From: Clostridia bacterium
Lineage (GTDB): Bacteria > Bacillota > Clostridia > Oscillospirales > Acutalibacteraceae
Direction of reading: 5' to 3'
Length of the DNA stretch: 64,000 nucleotides
NCBI GenBank assembly: GCA_017560255.1
Contig: JAFYOI010000008.1
Coordinates: 62,001-126,000, forward strand
Position 1 is the stretch's first letter. Every line of letters begins with the position of its first letter. Under the pieces are notes generated by a model. The model searched no databases. It worked only from the letters and a program-made list of their open reading frames with translations, and was not told the DNA's origin. The position numbers and the translations under genes are program-made. This document shows positions 32,663-42,441 of the stretch, one piece after another.

Positions 32663-34045
32663 ATGAAAATAGTGACTGTTATTGTGCTGATTGTTGCTAT
32701 TCTGACTGCAGGGGTTGCACTGAATTTTGCGATCGGTTCTTCACAATCGCCCCTGTATTCCGATAACAGTACGGGCAGTAACGTTACGGGGATTACCGAT
32801 GAAAAGGAACTTCTTGAATCAATTGCAACTGACTCTCTTAAAACCGGTGAAAAGCCGCTTTTCGCTACGCTCGAAGATGAGATTTACAGTACGCAGGATT
32901 TTGCGGAATTTTATTTGGTTACAGGCGACGGAATAGACAGGATTGACGGGATGAAAACGCTCAGGATTTCCGCGCTTGTTTCGGGCGAAGTTTGCGAACT
33001 TGTGATAAACTACGTTGAGTATGACGGCAAGGTTGTCGGCGGTGGAGTTTACAGTAAGACGATTGAAGAAGCGGGCGTGTATGAGGTTGAAATCAATTTG
33101 CGGTGCGCCCTGACAGAGATGCCTACCGCGCTTGACGGAAGAGAGGGGGAGAAACTTCTCCTTGTCGGGTTTGAAGCGGATGACTATTACAGCGAGGCGT
33201 TTGCCATAGACCTGAACGGCGGATATTCAAGAAATTTATTTTCTCAGGATGAACGTGACCGGAAAAATTCCGAGGGTTACGTTATGCTTACCGATGAACT
33301 TATAAAGAATTCGGGAGAATACCTGTATTTCTTTTCGTCGCGCGAATACGAACGTCCGCAGGACAGCGGATTGTTCAATAAGGAGGCCAATATTGATTTG
33401 TTCAGGACAAAGGGCGGCGTTGATGAATTGGTGGCAAAAGAAGTGCATCACCATTACCTCTTTTTTGTTGGCGACGGACAACTCTCCTTTATCCGCAGTA
33501 AGTTTGCAACCCTCACCTATATGCTTGGCAGTGTTCCTGTTATGAGTTACAAAGAGTTGGGCTTTGAAGTGGTGCAACTTAATCTTGATACGATGACGGA
33601 AAGCATGATACGCCAATTCAACGTTTCTTTTTCGGCGGAATATAAAAGATTTGGCGATTATCTTGTCAGATTGTCAACGGATACCTATGATGCGGTACAG
33701 GTTTACAATATGATAAACAATACCGAAAAGACTTTCAACAACGTCGGAGTGCGGATGCTTCTTGTTTTTGACGTCAGTGATGACGGGCGTTATCTGGCTA
33801 TCGGCGGGTCTACTACCACGGTTTCGGAACTTAATCAGTGCATTCGGTTTATCGATACGGTGAGCGGAGAAACGCTGATCGTAAAGGGCAAGGGACTATT
33901 CCTTGCGGTTGATGAACAGTTTGGATTTATTGATTCCGATAATTTTATAAATACGTCCTTTGTCGGAAGCGGAGAGGATTTTACTTTCCACGTTACCGAC
34001 ATAAAGGAAATTTTCAAAAAGTTTAAAGAAAGTGTGGAGAATTAA
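32663..34045 (+). CDS. Exported or membrane-anchored protein of unknown function
   Basis: 460 residues, family not recognised. An N-terminal hydrophobic helix (about 3-22) acts as signal or anchor. A Ser/Thr-rich stretch follows, then a beta-rich domain (about 45-180), and a C-terminal half with repeated strand patterns (DDGRYLAIGGSTTTV, then IRFIDTVSGETLIV) reminiscent of a beta-propeller. ATG 32663 follows GGGG; GTG 32657 is the alternative. The small lipoprotein gene starts 2 nt after its stop. Confidence 0.6.
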   Translation: MKIVTVIVLIVAILTAGVALNFAIGSSQSPLYSDNSTGSNVTGITDEKELLESIATDSLKTGEKPLFATLEDEIYSTQDFAEFYLVTGDGIDRIDGMKTLRISALVSGEVCELVINYVEYDGKVVGGGVYSKTIEEAGVYEVEINLRCALTEMPTALDGREGEKLLLVGFEADDYYSEAFAIDLNGGYSRNLFSQDERDRKNSEGYVMLTDELIKNSGEYLYFFSSREYERPQDSGLFNKEANIDLFRTKGGVDELVAKEVHHHYLFFVGDGQLSFIRSKFATLTYMLGSVPVMSYKELGFEVVQLNLDTMTESMIRQFNVSFSAEYKRFGDYLVRLSTDTYDAVQVYNMINNTEKTFNNVGVRMLLVFDVSDDGRYLAIGGSTTTVSELNQCIRFIDTVSGETLIVKGKGLFLAVDEQFGFIDSDNFINTSFVGSGEDFTFHVTDIKEIFKKFKESVEN

Positions 34046-34047
34046 CG

Positions 34048-34449
34048 ATGAAAAAGATTTTGGCATTTATTCTTGTTGTTGCTGTAATGGCGTGTTTTGC
34101 GGCTTGCGGCAGTGACACTGATACAACCACAACAATCACAACCGTTCCGACAACTCTCAGTCAGGCTGATGCAAACCGAGTGGGCTTTGCAAAACTCGGT
34201 TTTGAGGAATTGATGAATTATCTCAACATCTGCGCTGCTTACGGAGTGCCGATTGAGGTTAACGACAACGACACAATTGATGATATTATTGCAAGAATCC
34301 GTCAGGCAGGCGGAGAAGTTGCGGCTAACAATATCCTCACTTCAAAGAAGTTTTTTGATTATGCAAAAAAGAATCCCGACGTTGAGAACGGCACGGGTGT
34401 TTACGTTATAAGAGAGGAAGCGGACTGGCTTGCCCTTTACGTTGACTAA
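34048..34449 (+). CDS. Small lipoprotein of unknown function
   Basis: 133 residues. The signal peptide has a lipobox ACFAAC (Cys 20), then a Thr-rich linker (about 22-38) and a ~95-residue helical domain (VGFAKLGFEELMNYLNICAA...). No family recognised. Its signal and linker resemble those of the 48852 lipoprotein. GGAG within the end of the previous gene is the ribosome site, so translation is probably coupled. Confidence 0.65.
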   Translation: MKKILAFILVVAVMACFAACGSDTDTTTTITTVPTTLSQADANRVGFAKLGFEELMNYLNICAAYGVPIEVNDNDTIDDIIARIRQAGGEVAANNILTSKKFFDYAKKNPDVENGTGVYVIREEADWLALYVD

Positions 34450-34549
34450 TCGGCGAAAAAATCGTAATTTTTTTAATATTCCTGTTTAATATTGAATTTG
34501 TTTATGCTATAATATTAAAGTTATGTCACTTGTAAAGGGGTAGTATAAA

Positions 34550-37500
34550 GTGGTACGTAGAATTTTTGTAGAAAAAAGAGCGGGCTTTGACGTTGAGGCG
34601 GGCCATATTTTTGCGGATCTTAAGACGAATCTCGGACTTACAGGTCTTGAAAAGGTGCGTGTTATCAACAGATACGACGTGTCGGGAATTGCTGACGAAT
34701 GGTTCGGTCAGGCAAGAGCGACAATTTTCTCTGAGCCCAACGTTGACTATGTTTACGATGAATTGGAAATCGGAGACGGAGAGAGAGCATTTGCTATGGA
34801 ATATCTCCCCGGTCAGTACGATCAGAGAGCGGATTCCGCTGCTCAGTGCGTACAACTTCTCACTTGCTCTGAGCCGCCCGAGGTTCTCAGCGCAAAGGTT
34901 ATCGTGCTTGTGGGCAAGGTAAGCGACGAGGAGTTTGAGAGCGTTAAGAAATATATGATAAACCCCGTGGAGTCACGTGAAGCAAGTTTCGACCTGCCCG
35001 AAACTCTTGAGCAGGAGAAGCCGGTTCCCGCTGATATTGAGAGCGTTAGCGGCTTTATCGGTTGGGATGACGAGGGAATTCAGAAATATCATTCCGAAAT
35101 GGGCTTTGCAATGAGCCTTGCTGACCTCAAATTCTGTCAGGCGTATTTCAGAGATACGGAGCACAGAGAACCGACTATTACCGAACTTCGCGTAATTGAT
35201 ACTTATTGGTCCGACCATTGCCGTCACACAACCTTCCTCACACGCCTCGAGAAAATCGAGGTTGAGCAGGGCGGACTTTCTGCAGCGATTGAAGAAGCGC
35301 TTAACAGATATATGAGCGTGCGCGCCGATATCTATAAGAATAAGCAGAAGAACGTTTGCCTTATGGATATGGCTACAATCTCGACAAAATTGCTCAAATC
35401 AAAGGGATTGCTCGGCGATTTGGATGAGAGCGATGAAATCAATGCTTGCAGTATCGAAATTCCCGTTGTTATTGACGGCAAGGAAGAAACCTGGCTTTTG
35501 CAGTTTAAGAACGAAACTCACAACCACCCGACCGAAATCGAGCCTTTCGGCGGTGCGGCAACTTGCTTGGGCGGTGCAATCCGTGACCCGCTTTCAGGCA
35601 GAGCGTACATATATCAGGCAATGAGAATTACGGGCAGTGGCGACCCCACACAGCCCCTTGAAAAGACTCTTGAGGGTAAACTTTCACAGAGAAAGATTAC
35701 AACCGGTGCGGCTGCGGGCTACAGTTCCTACGGTAACCAGATCGGTCTTGCAACGGGTCAGGTTAAGGAACTTTACGATGACGGCTACGTTGCAAAGAGA
35801 ATGGAAATCGGTGCGGTAATCGGTGCTTCTCCGAAAGAGAACGTAAAGCGCCTTGTTCCGCAGGCAGGGGATATGGTAATTCTCCTCGGCGGCAGAACGG
35901 GACGTGACGGTTGCGGCGGCGCAACGGGCTCATCAAAGGCTCACGACTCCTGCTCAATCGAAACTTGTGGCGCAGAAGTTCAGAAGGGTAATCCCCCCAC
36001 AGAGAGAAAAATACAGAGATTGTTCAGAAATAAATCCGTTGCATCAATGATTAAGAGATGTAACGACTTTGGTGCGGGCGGTGTCAGTGTTGCAATCGGT
36101 GAACTTACCGATGGTTTGCAGATTGATCTTGATGCAGTAATGAAGAAGTACGACGGACTTGACGGTACGGAGTTGGCAATTTCCGAATCCCAGGAGAGAA
36201 TGGCTGTTGTGGTTGATGCGCAGGATGCTCCCGCGTTCATCCGTGCGGCAGGTCAGGAAAACCTTGAGGCTAATATCGTTGCCGTTGTAACTGAAGAAAA
36301 ACGCCTTAGAATGAACTGGCGTGGTGCAACAATCGTTGACCTTTCCCGTGAATTCCTTAACACAAACGGCGTTACACAGACTTCGAGCGCAATCGTAACC
36401 GCTCCCAATAAAGAGGATTGCTACCTCACTGCAATTCCGTGTGAAGTCAAGGGTAAGAGCGGCATTTCAGCCCTTAAAGCAAACCTTGCAAGACTTAACG
36501 TCTGCTCACAGAAAGGCCTTGTTGAGCGCTTTGACTCAACAATCGGCGCGGGCACTGTAAATCTTCCCTTTGCTGGTAAGTATCAGTTGACCGAAGAGCA
36601 GGCAATGTGCGCTAAAATTCCCGTGCTTTCGGGTGAAACGGACGATGCTTCCGTAATGAGTTACGGTTTCATTCCCGCTATGGGTAAATGGAGTCCGTTC
36701 CACAGTTCAATTTATGCAACGGTTGAGGCGGTTTCAAAACTTGCCGCAGTCGGTGCAAATCCGTTTAAATCAAGACTTACTCTCCAGGAGTATTTTGAAA
36801 AATTGCTCGATAAGAAAGAGAGATGGGGCAAACCCGTTGCGGCTTTGCTCGGTGCTCTTACAGCGCAACTTGAACTTCAGATTCCCGCAATCGGCGGTAA
36901 GGACAGTATGTCGGGCAGTTTCAATGAAATGAATGTTCCACCCACTTTGGTATGCTTCGCTGTAAGTATGACCAAGGCTTCAAAAGTAATTTCCGCAAGT
37001 TTCAAGGGCGACGGAAGTAAAGTTTATATGTTGCCCGTTCCGATGAATGAGGAAACCCTCGTTCCCGATTGGGAGAAATACCGCACCTTGCTCAGAACAG
37101 TTTACGAGTACGTTTACGGCGGCAAGATTTCCGCGGCAAGCGTTGTCCGTGAGGGCGGTAGTGCTTATTCCGTATGTTCAATGGCATTCGGTGACAAGAA
37201 GGGCTTTAAGTTTGAGGGCGGACTTTGTGAGAAACTCCTCTTCGCTCCGCTTGCAGGTTCATTCGTTGTTGAACTCAAAGATGGTGAGGAACTTCCCGCT
37301 GACGTTGATGCGATACTCCTCGGTACTGTAAATAACAGCGGAATCTTTGAATTTTGCGGTGAGAGCGAGAATGTTGACGCTCTTATCGACGCTTGGAAGA
37401 ATACGCTTGAAAACGTATTCCCGACAACCGCTGACTTCAAGGTAACGATGACACCCGAGGTCAAGGACTATACTTTCCGTAGCGGTACGGCATCCTCAAT

Positions 37501-38308
37501 CAAGGTTGCTCAGCCCAGAGTATTTATCCCCGTATTCCCCGGCACAAACTGTGAATATGATACAACAAGAGCGTTTGAGCAGGCGGGCGCAAAGGTAAAG
37601 ACACTTATTGTTAAGAATCTGAGCGCTGCGGCAATTGAAGAAACAATCAAGGAAATCAGCAGCAGTATTGCTGAGAGCCAGATAGTAATGCTCCCCGGCG
37701 GATTCTCCGGTGGTGACGAGCCCGACGGTTCAGGTAAATTTATCGCAACAACTTTCCGCAACCCCTACATCTCCGAGCAGGTTGCTGAACTTCTCGGCAA
37801 TCGTGACGGTTTGATGCTCGGTATCTGTAACGGTTTCCAGGCACTCATCAAACTCGGACTTGTACCCTACGGTAAGATTGTTGATATTTCCGAAACTTCA
37901 CCGACACTTACGTTCAACTCAATCGGCCGTCACGTTTCCTGTATGACTTACACAAGAGTTGCTTCCGTTAAGTCCCCGTGGCTTATGAATGCAAACGTAG
38001 GCGATATTCATACCGTTGCGGTATCTCACGGCGAGGGACGTTTTGTTGCTACGCAGGAAGATATGGCAAAACTTATCGCTAACGGTCAGATTGCTACTCA
38101 GTACGTTGATCTTAATGGTCAGCCAAGCGCTGATATCGCGTTCAACCCCAACGGTTCAATCTGTGCGGTTGAGGGTATCACAAGCCCCGACGGACGTGTA
38201 CTTGGTAAAATGGGTCACAGCGAAAGAAAGGGCACAAACCTTTACAAGAACGTTGGCGGCGAGAAAGAGCAGGGAATCTTCTTCTCGGGCGTTAAGTACT
38301 TTAAATAA
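34550..38308 (+). CDS. purL: Phosphoribosylformylglycinamidine synthase, single-chain form
   Basis: 1252 residues, the long PurL that combines PurS-like, PurL and PurQ parts. The N-terminal PurS-like part is followed by DTYWSDHCRHTTF, ETHNHPTEIEPFGGAATCLGG (two parts) and a second FGAM-synthase half. The C-terminal glutaminase domain starts near VFIPVFPGTNCEYD, with the nucleophile in GICNGFQ and a later SHGEGRF. It makes FGAM in purine synthesis. The start is GTG 34550 after AAAGGGG. TATAAT at 34508-34513 is likely its -10. I looked for a purine riboswitch upstream and saw none. Confidence 0.95.
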   Translation: MVRRIFVEKRAGFDVEAGHIFADLKTNLGLTGLEKVRVINRYDVSGIADEWFGQARATIFSEPNVDYVYDELEIGDGERAFAMEYLPGQYDQRADSAAQCVQLLTCSEPPEVLSAKVIVLVGKVSDEEFESVKKYMINPVESREASFDLPETLEQEKPVPADIESVSGFIGWDDEGIQKYHSEMGFAMSLADLKFCQAYFRDTEHREPTITELRVIDTYWSDHCRHTTFLTRLEKIEVEQGGLSAAIEEALNRYMSVRADIYKNKQKNVCLMDMATISTKLLKSKGLLGDLDESDEINACSIEIPVVIDGKEETWLLQFKNETHNHPTEIEPFGGAATCLGGAIRDPLSGRAYIYQAMRITGSGDPTQPLEKTLEGKLSQRKITTGAAAGYSSYGNQIGLATGQVKELYDDGYVAKRMEIGAVIGASPKENVKRLVPQAGDMVILLGGRTGRDGCGGATGSSKAHDSCSIETCGAEVQKGNPPTERKIQRLFRNKSVASMIKRCNDFGAGGVSVAIGELTDGLQIDLDAVMKKYDGLDGTELAISESQERMAVVVDAQDAPAFIRAAGQENLEANIVAVVTEEKRLRMNWRGATIVDLSREFLNTNGVTQTSSAIVTAPNKEDCYLTAIPCEVKGKSGISALKANLARLNVCSQKGLVERFDSTIGAGTVNLPFAGKYQLTEEQAMCAKIPVLSGETDDASVMSYGFIPAMGKWSPFHSSIYATVEAVSKLAAVGANPFKSRLTLQEYFEKLLDKKERWGKPVAALLGALTAQLELQIPAIGGKDSMSGSFNEMNVPPTLVCFAVSMTKASKVISASFKGDGSKVYMLPVPMNEETLVPDWEKYRTLLRTVYEYVYGGKISAASVVREGGSAYSVCSMAFGDKKGFKFEGGLCEKLLFAPLAGSFVVELKDGEELPADVDAILLGTVNNSGIFEFCGESENVDALIDAWKNTLENVFPTTADFKVTMTPEVKDYTFRSGTASSIKVAQPRVFIPVFPGTNCEYDTTRAFEQAGAKVKTLIVKNLSAAAIEETIKEISSSIAESQIVMLPGGFSGGDEPDGSGKFIATTFRNPYISEQVAELLGNRDGLMLGICNGFQALIKLGLVPYGKIVDISETSPTLTFNSIGRHVSCMTYTRVASVKSPWLMNANVGDIHTVAVSHGEGRFVATQEDMAKLIANGQIATQYVDLNGQPSADIAFNPNGSICAVEGITSPDGRVLGKMGHSERKGTNLYKNVGGEKEQGIFFSGVKYFK

Positions 38309-38322
38309 GGAGCAGTATTTTT

Positions 38323-39537
38323 ATGAAATACGTTGTTGTATTATACGATGGAATGGCGGATTATCCCGTACCTGCGTTGGATGGCAAAACTCCGATGATG
38401 GTTGCAAACAAGCCGCTTCTTGATTATCTTGCACAGAGGGCGGAAGTCGGACTTGTAAAGACCGTTGCTGACGGACTCAAACCCGGCAGCGACGTTGCAA
38501 ATCTTTCCGTTATGGGATATAATCCGAAAATTTATTATACAGGCCGTTCACCGCTTGAAGCGGCAAGTATCGGCGTTGATCTCAAACCCGACGACCTTGC
38601 TTTCCGTTGCAACCTCGTAACTCTTTCCGATGAGGCAGATTACGCGGATAAAACAATGGTTGACTACTGCGCGGGAGATATCAGCACTGAGGAAGCGGCA
38701 GAAATCATTGAAAGTGTACGCGAAAAGTTCTCAACTGAGAAATTTGATTTCTACGCAGGCGTAAGTTACCGCCACTGCCTTGTATGGCACAAGGGCAATC
38801 CTGCAAGGGATTGTTTCACCCCGCCCCACGACATTTCGGGCAGAGTCGTAAGGGATTACCTCCCCACCGACGCTGACGTTGCGGAACTTTTTGAGATTAT
38901 GAAGGAAAGTTATGATTTCCTTATGGAGCATCCCGTGAATAAGCGTAGAATTGCCGAGGGCAAAAACCCCGCAAATTCTCTCTGGTTCTGGGGACAGGGC
39001 AGAAAACCCCTGCTCACCGCATTTGAGGAACTTTACGGCAAAAAAGGTGCGGTTGTTTCCGCGGTTGACCTCATTAAAGGTATCGGCAAATGTGCTGATA
39101 TGAAAGTTTACGAGGTTGATGGCGCAACGGGATATATCGACACAAACTTTGAGGGTAAGGCGCAGGCTGCTTTGCAGGCGCTCAAAGACGGAGCGGATAT
39201 GGTTTACGTTCACGTTGAAGCACCCGACGAGTGCGGTCACAGAAATGAGCCCGAGAATAAGGTTAAGTCTATTGAACTTATTGATAAGAGATTGCTTGCG
39301 CTTATTCTTGAGGGTATGCAGGAATATGACGATTACAAAGTAATGATACTTCCCGACCATCCCACTCCGATTGTAACCAAAACCCACGCAAGCGATGCCG
39401 TGCCGTATCTTATCTATCGCAGAAATAATGAAATTCACAGCGGTGTTGAGAATTTCAACGAAGAAACTGCAAAGAATACTGAAAGATATATTGAGGACGG
39501 CTTTGAAATTATGAAGTATTTCCTTGAGGAAAACTAA
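38323..39537 (+). CDS. ApgM-family phosphomutase / proposed homoserine kinase
   Basis: 404 residues. The metal-binding start VVVLYDGMAD, the SDVANLSVMGY segment with its active-site Ser, VHVEAPDECGHR and LPDHPTP are typical of archaeal-type cofactor-independent phosphoglycerate mutases in the alkaline phosphatase superfamily. A bacterial subset of this family has been proposed as homoserine kinase. The metY gene 18 nt downstream, which also uses homoserine-derived substrate, favours that reading. It starts 14 nt after purL and is probably co-transcribed. Confidence 0.85.
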   Translation: MKYVVVLYDGMADYPVPALDGKTPMMVANKPLLDYLAQRAEVGLVKTVADGLKPGSDVANLSVMGYNPKIYYTGRSPLEAASIGVDLKPDDLAFRCNLVTLSDEADYADKTMVDYCAGDISTEEAAEIIESVREKFSTEKFDFYAGVSYRHCLVWHKGNPARDCFTPPHDISGRVVRDYLPTDADVAELFEIMKESYDFLMEHPVNKRRIAEGKNPANSLWFWGQGRKPLLTAFEELYGKKGAVVSAVDLIKGIGKCADMKVYEVDGATGYIDTNFEGKAQAALQALKDGADMVYVHVEAPDECGHRNEPENKVKSIELIDKRLLALILEGMQEYDDYKVMILPDHPTPIVTKTHASDAVPYLIYRRNNEIHSGVENFNEETAKNTERYIEDGFEIMKYFLEEN

Positions 39538-39555
39538 AAAAAGGGGAGAAAACAA

Positions 39556-40827
39556 ATGCAGCATATCAATACTAAATGTGTTCAGGCAGGCTATACGCCC
39601 AAATCGGGTGAGCCCAGAGTAGTGCCGATTTATCAGAGTACAACTTTTAAATATGACACGGGCGAAGCAATGGGTGCTTTGTTTGATTTACAGGCGAGCG
39701 GATATTTCTACACACGTTTGCAGAATCCGACCAACGACTGTGTTGCGGCAAAGATTGCTGAACTTGAAGGCGGCGTTGGTGCAATGCTCACATCATCCGG
39801 ACAGGCAGCAAGTTTCTTTTCAATCAGCAATATCTGTTCTGCGGGTGACCACTTTGTAAGCACAAGCACAATTTACGGCGGTACTTTCAACCTTTTCGCA
39901 GTTACAATGAAGAAGTACGGAATTGACGTCACTTTCGTTGACCCCGATGCTCCTGAAGAAGAGATTATGAAAGCGTTCCGCCCCAATACAAAAGCGATGT
40001 TCGCTGAAACAATCGCAAACCCCGCTTTGATTATCACCGACATTGAAAAAATGGCTCGTATTGCTCACGCAAACAACGTGCCCCTCATTGTTGACAACAC
40101 TTTCCCGACCCCCATCAACTGCCGTCCGATTGAATGGGGCGCAGATATCGTTATCCACTCAACAACAAAGTATATGGATGGCCATGCAACAAGCGTTGGT
40201 GGTGTAATTGTTGACAGCGGTAATTTTGATTGGGAAAAAGCGGGCAAGTTCCCCGAACTCGTTGAACCCGATGAGTCCTATCACGGCGTTTCCTACGTAA
40301 AGCAGTTCGGCAGAGCGGCTTACATCACAAAGTGTACAACTCACCTTATGCGTGACATAGGTGCAATTCCTTCTCCGAATAATGCGTTCCTTCTCAATAT
40401 CGGTCTTGAAACCCTGTTCCTCAGAGTTGAAAGACATTGCCAGAACGCTATGGAAGTTGCAAAATTCCTTGAAAATAACGAGAAGATTGCTTGGGTAAAT
40501 TATGCAGGACTTGAGAGTAGTAAGTATCATGACCTTGCAAATAAACTTATGCCGAACGGCACTTGTGGTGTAGTTTCTTTTGGCGTTAAGGGTGGTAGAG
40601 AGGCTGCATCAAAGTTTATGGAAAATCTTAAACTCGCCGCAATCGTAACCCACGTTGCAGATGCACGCACCTGTGTTCTTCACCCCGCAAGCACAACACA
40701 CCGTCAACTTACAGACAAGCAACTCGAGGAGTGCGGAGTCGGTGCAGATATGATCAGACTTTCCGTAGGTATTGAGTACGTTGGCGATATTATTGCAGAT
40801 ATCGAGCAGGCTTTGGCAAATATTTAA
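39556..40827 (+). CDS. metY: O-acetylhomoserine sulfhydrylase
   Basis: 423 residues. The Cys/Met-metabolism PLP-enzyme fold has YTRLQNPT, LTSSGQAA, VDNTFPTP and the PLP-lysine in STTKYMDGH. The length and the internal insertion fit MetY rather than MetB/MetC. It makes homocysteine from O-acetylhomoserine and sulfide. AAGGGGAG precedes ATG 39556. It is the last gene before a strong terminator. Confidence 0.93.
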   Translation: MQHINTKCVQAGYTPKSGEPRVVPIYQSTTFKYDTGEAMGALFDLQASGYFYTRLQNPTNDCVAAKIAELEGGVGAMLTSSGQAASFFSISNICSAGDHFVSTSTIYGGTFNLFAVTMKKYGIDVTFVDPDAPEEEIMKAFRPNTKAMFAETIANPALIITDIEKMARIAHANNVPLIVDNTFPTPINCRPIEWGADIVIHSTTKYMDGHATSVGGVIVDSGNFDWEKAGKFPELVEPDESYHGVSYVKQFGRAAYITKCTTHLMRDIGAIPSPNNAFLLNIGLETLFLRVERHCQNAMEVAKFLENNEKIAWVNYAGLESSKYHDLANKLMPNGTCGVVSFGVKGGREAASKFMENLKLAAIVTHVADARTCVLHPASTTHRQLTDKQLEECGVGADMIRLSVGIEYVGDIIADIEQALANI

Positions 40828-40846
40828 TTAAAATGACTTGAACGTA

Positions 40847-40886
40847 AAAAGGCTTGAGAAACGCGCGTTTCTCCAGCCTTTTTTTT
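40847..40886. terminator. Bidirectional terminator after metY
   Basis: AAAGGCT...GAGAAACGC pairs with GCGTTTCTC...AGCCTTT around 40865, followed by eight T on the plus side; the A run at 40845 serves the minus strand. Confidence 0.85.
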
Positions 40887-40893
40887 AAATGTT

Positions 40894-42087
40894 TTAATTT
40901 TTAACTTTCTTCTCCATAAACGTAAATGCGATTGCCAGAAGAAGTTTTATTACGTTGGCAATAAGCGTTACGTATGCAAGACCCCATATCTGATATTTCG
41001 TAGTGAAGTAATATGCCGCAACTATGTAGCCGACACCCCAGATGGTCTGAATTGCCATCTGTATTGCCGCCTTGCCCTGAGTGAGCAGTATCGACATAAA
41101 CATCGTTGAAATAAAACCGATGATAACGCCAAGGTTTACAATGAGATTATACTGTATTACCGTGTCGTAGAGGTCGGGATACGCCAGTTTTATAAATATC
41201 GGTGTGCCGATTATGCAGCCGACGTAGAAAACACCGCCACACGCGAGGGCGATGCCCGTAAACTTAATGAGTTGCTTTTTCGTAAGGCCCGAATCTTTGA
41301 CCGTCAGATACGAAAGAATGAGGGTGTTTATCGGCTGCACAAGCATCATTATCGTCTTTGAAATCAATGAAATGACGTGGTATTCGGTTACCATTCCCTC
41401 AAAAGCGACCTGCTTGAGTATAACTTTATCAAACTGATTTACGCAGTCGCGCACAACTGAGGAAAACGCGAGCATAACGAGCGGTTTTGTGATTTTTGCC
41501 CTGTTGCCCGACAATCCGTCGTTTCGGAACATCTTACCCCAAATGAAAGAGTAGAGCAAAGCGGCAACTTCGCCTACGGTGAAGATAAGGAGCCATATAT
41601 CAGTTAATAAATACAGCCCAAAGCCGACAAGGTAACCGACGGATATTGCAACGAAGTAGAGGGAATACCCCTTGAATTTCAGGTCAAGTCTGAATTCAGC
41701 CACAACGTACATTCTCAGAAGGTACAGTACGGAGAAAACGGCAAAAGCAATAGGAAATATAAAACCGTCGCTGTCATAGAACGCAACGAATCCGCAGACG
41801 AGAGCGCATATCGCCGACAGAATTGCCGCAAACGGTACGAAGTCGCGGTTTGTAACGTCGCACTCTTTTCTCATCATCAGTCGGATGTTTCCAAGTGCGC
41901 CGCCGAGTGCGGTGGGGACGATATATATTATACCTATAAAATACAATATTTCATCTGTGACAGCGCTTCCGTAGAAGTGGTTGATTAACGGATAGACAAT
42001 CAGTTGGAGTACACCCGTCAGCACAACCGTGCCTAAAATCGTATATATCAGATCCCACGCGGTATTTCGCACATTGTTCTTTTTCAA
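40894..42087 (-). CDS. Polysaccharide flippase-like (MOP superfamily) membrane protein
   Basis: 397 residues with about 12 transmembrane helices. Helix pattern and segments such as NQFDKVILKQV and the long membrane C-terminal half resemble Wzx-type lipid-linked oligosaccharide flippases. The start is TTG 42087 behind AAGGAGT. No glycosyltransferase genes are nearby, so the exported lipid is unknown. It is the only polysaccharide-export gene in this stretch. Confidence 0.72.
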   Translation of the reverse strand: MKKNNVRNTAWDLIYTILGTVVLTGVLQLIVYPLINHFYGSAVTDEILYFIGIIYIVPTALGGALGNIRLMMRKECDVTNRDFVPFAAILSAICALVCGFVAFYDSDGFIFPIAFAVFSVLYLLRMYVVAEFRLDLKFKGYSLYFVAISVGYLVGFGLYLLTDIWLLIFTVGEVAALLYSFIWGKMFRNDGLSGNRAKITKPLVMLAFSSVVRDCVNQFDKVILKQVAFEGMVTEYHVISLISKTIMMLVQPINTLILSYLTVKDSGLTKKQLIKFTGIALACGGVFYVGCIIGTPIFIKLAYPDLYDTVIQYNLIVNLGVIIGFISTMFMSILLTQGKAAIQMAIQTIWGVGYIVAAYYFTTKYQIWGLAYVTLIANVIKLLLAIAFTFMEKKVKN

Positions 42088-42163
42088 CTGGCGGTCACTC
42101 CTTCCGTTTTTTATTTCTCAACAAAGGAATTGTACCATTATGAGATGTTGTTGTCAAGCAAAC

Positions 42164-42316
42164 TCAAAGGTCGTCGGCATCCTGTTCGGGAATATCATCC
42201 GTTTCCGACGTGCCCGTATAACTGCCCAAAACGTCCGATACTATATCGGATTTTTTACGGAAACTTTCAGCAACTTCAAGCGCTGATGGGTTCTTTGTGT
42301 TTTCTTTTTTATCCAT
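42164..42316 (-). CDS. Small acidic protein of unknown function
   Basis: 50 residues. MDKKENTKNPSALEVAESFR opens a charged N-terminal part, followed by SDVLGSYTGT and an acidic end PEQDADDL. I recall similar short proteins with an SYTG...QDADDL ending in Firmicutes, with no assigned role. GGAG lies 7 nt before ATG 42316. A longer frame reaches 42373 but lacks a ribosome site. Confidence 0.6.
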   Translation of the reverse strand: MDKKENTKNPSALEVAESFRKKSDIVSDVLGSYTGTSETDDIPEQDADDL

Positions 42317-42374
42317 AATTTTTTCTCCTCGTGTTTTTGTAATATTTTGACCGCAAAGGGTGAAAAAATACATA

Positions 42375-42403
42375 TTGTAACGAGGGAAAGTAAGTGGTAT
42401 AAT
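42375..42403 (+). promoter_or_regulatory. Promoter of nadA
   Basis: TTGTAA at 42375-42380, 17-nt spacer, TATAAT at 42398-42403. Confidence 0.75.
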
Positions 42404-42441
42404 GATATGAAAAGATAAATTTCAAGGTTAAGGTGATAGAA

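Noticed and set aside
34450-34549. Purine riboswitch before purL
   Set aside because: The 100-bp gap is AT-rich and has no purine-aptamer three-way junction or terminator.
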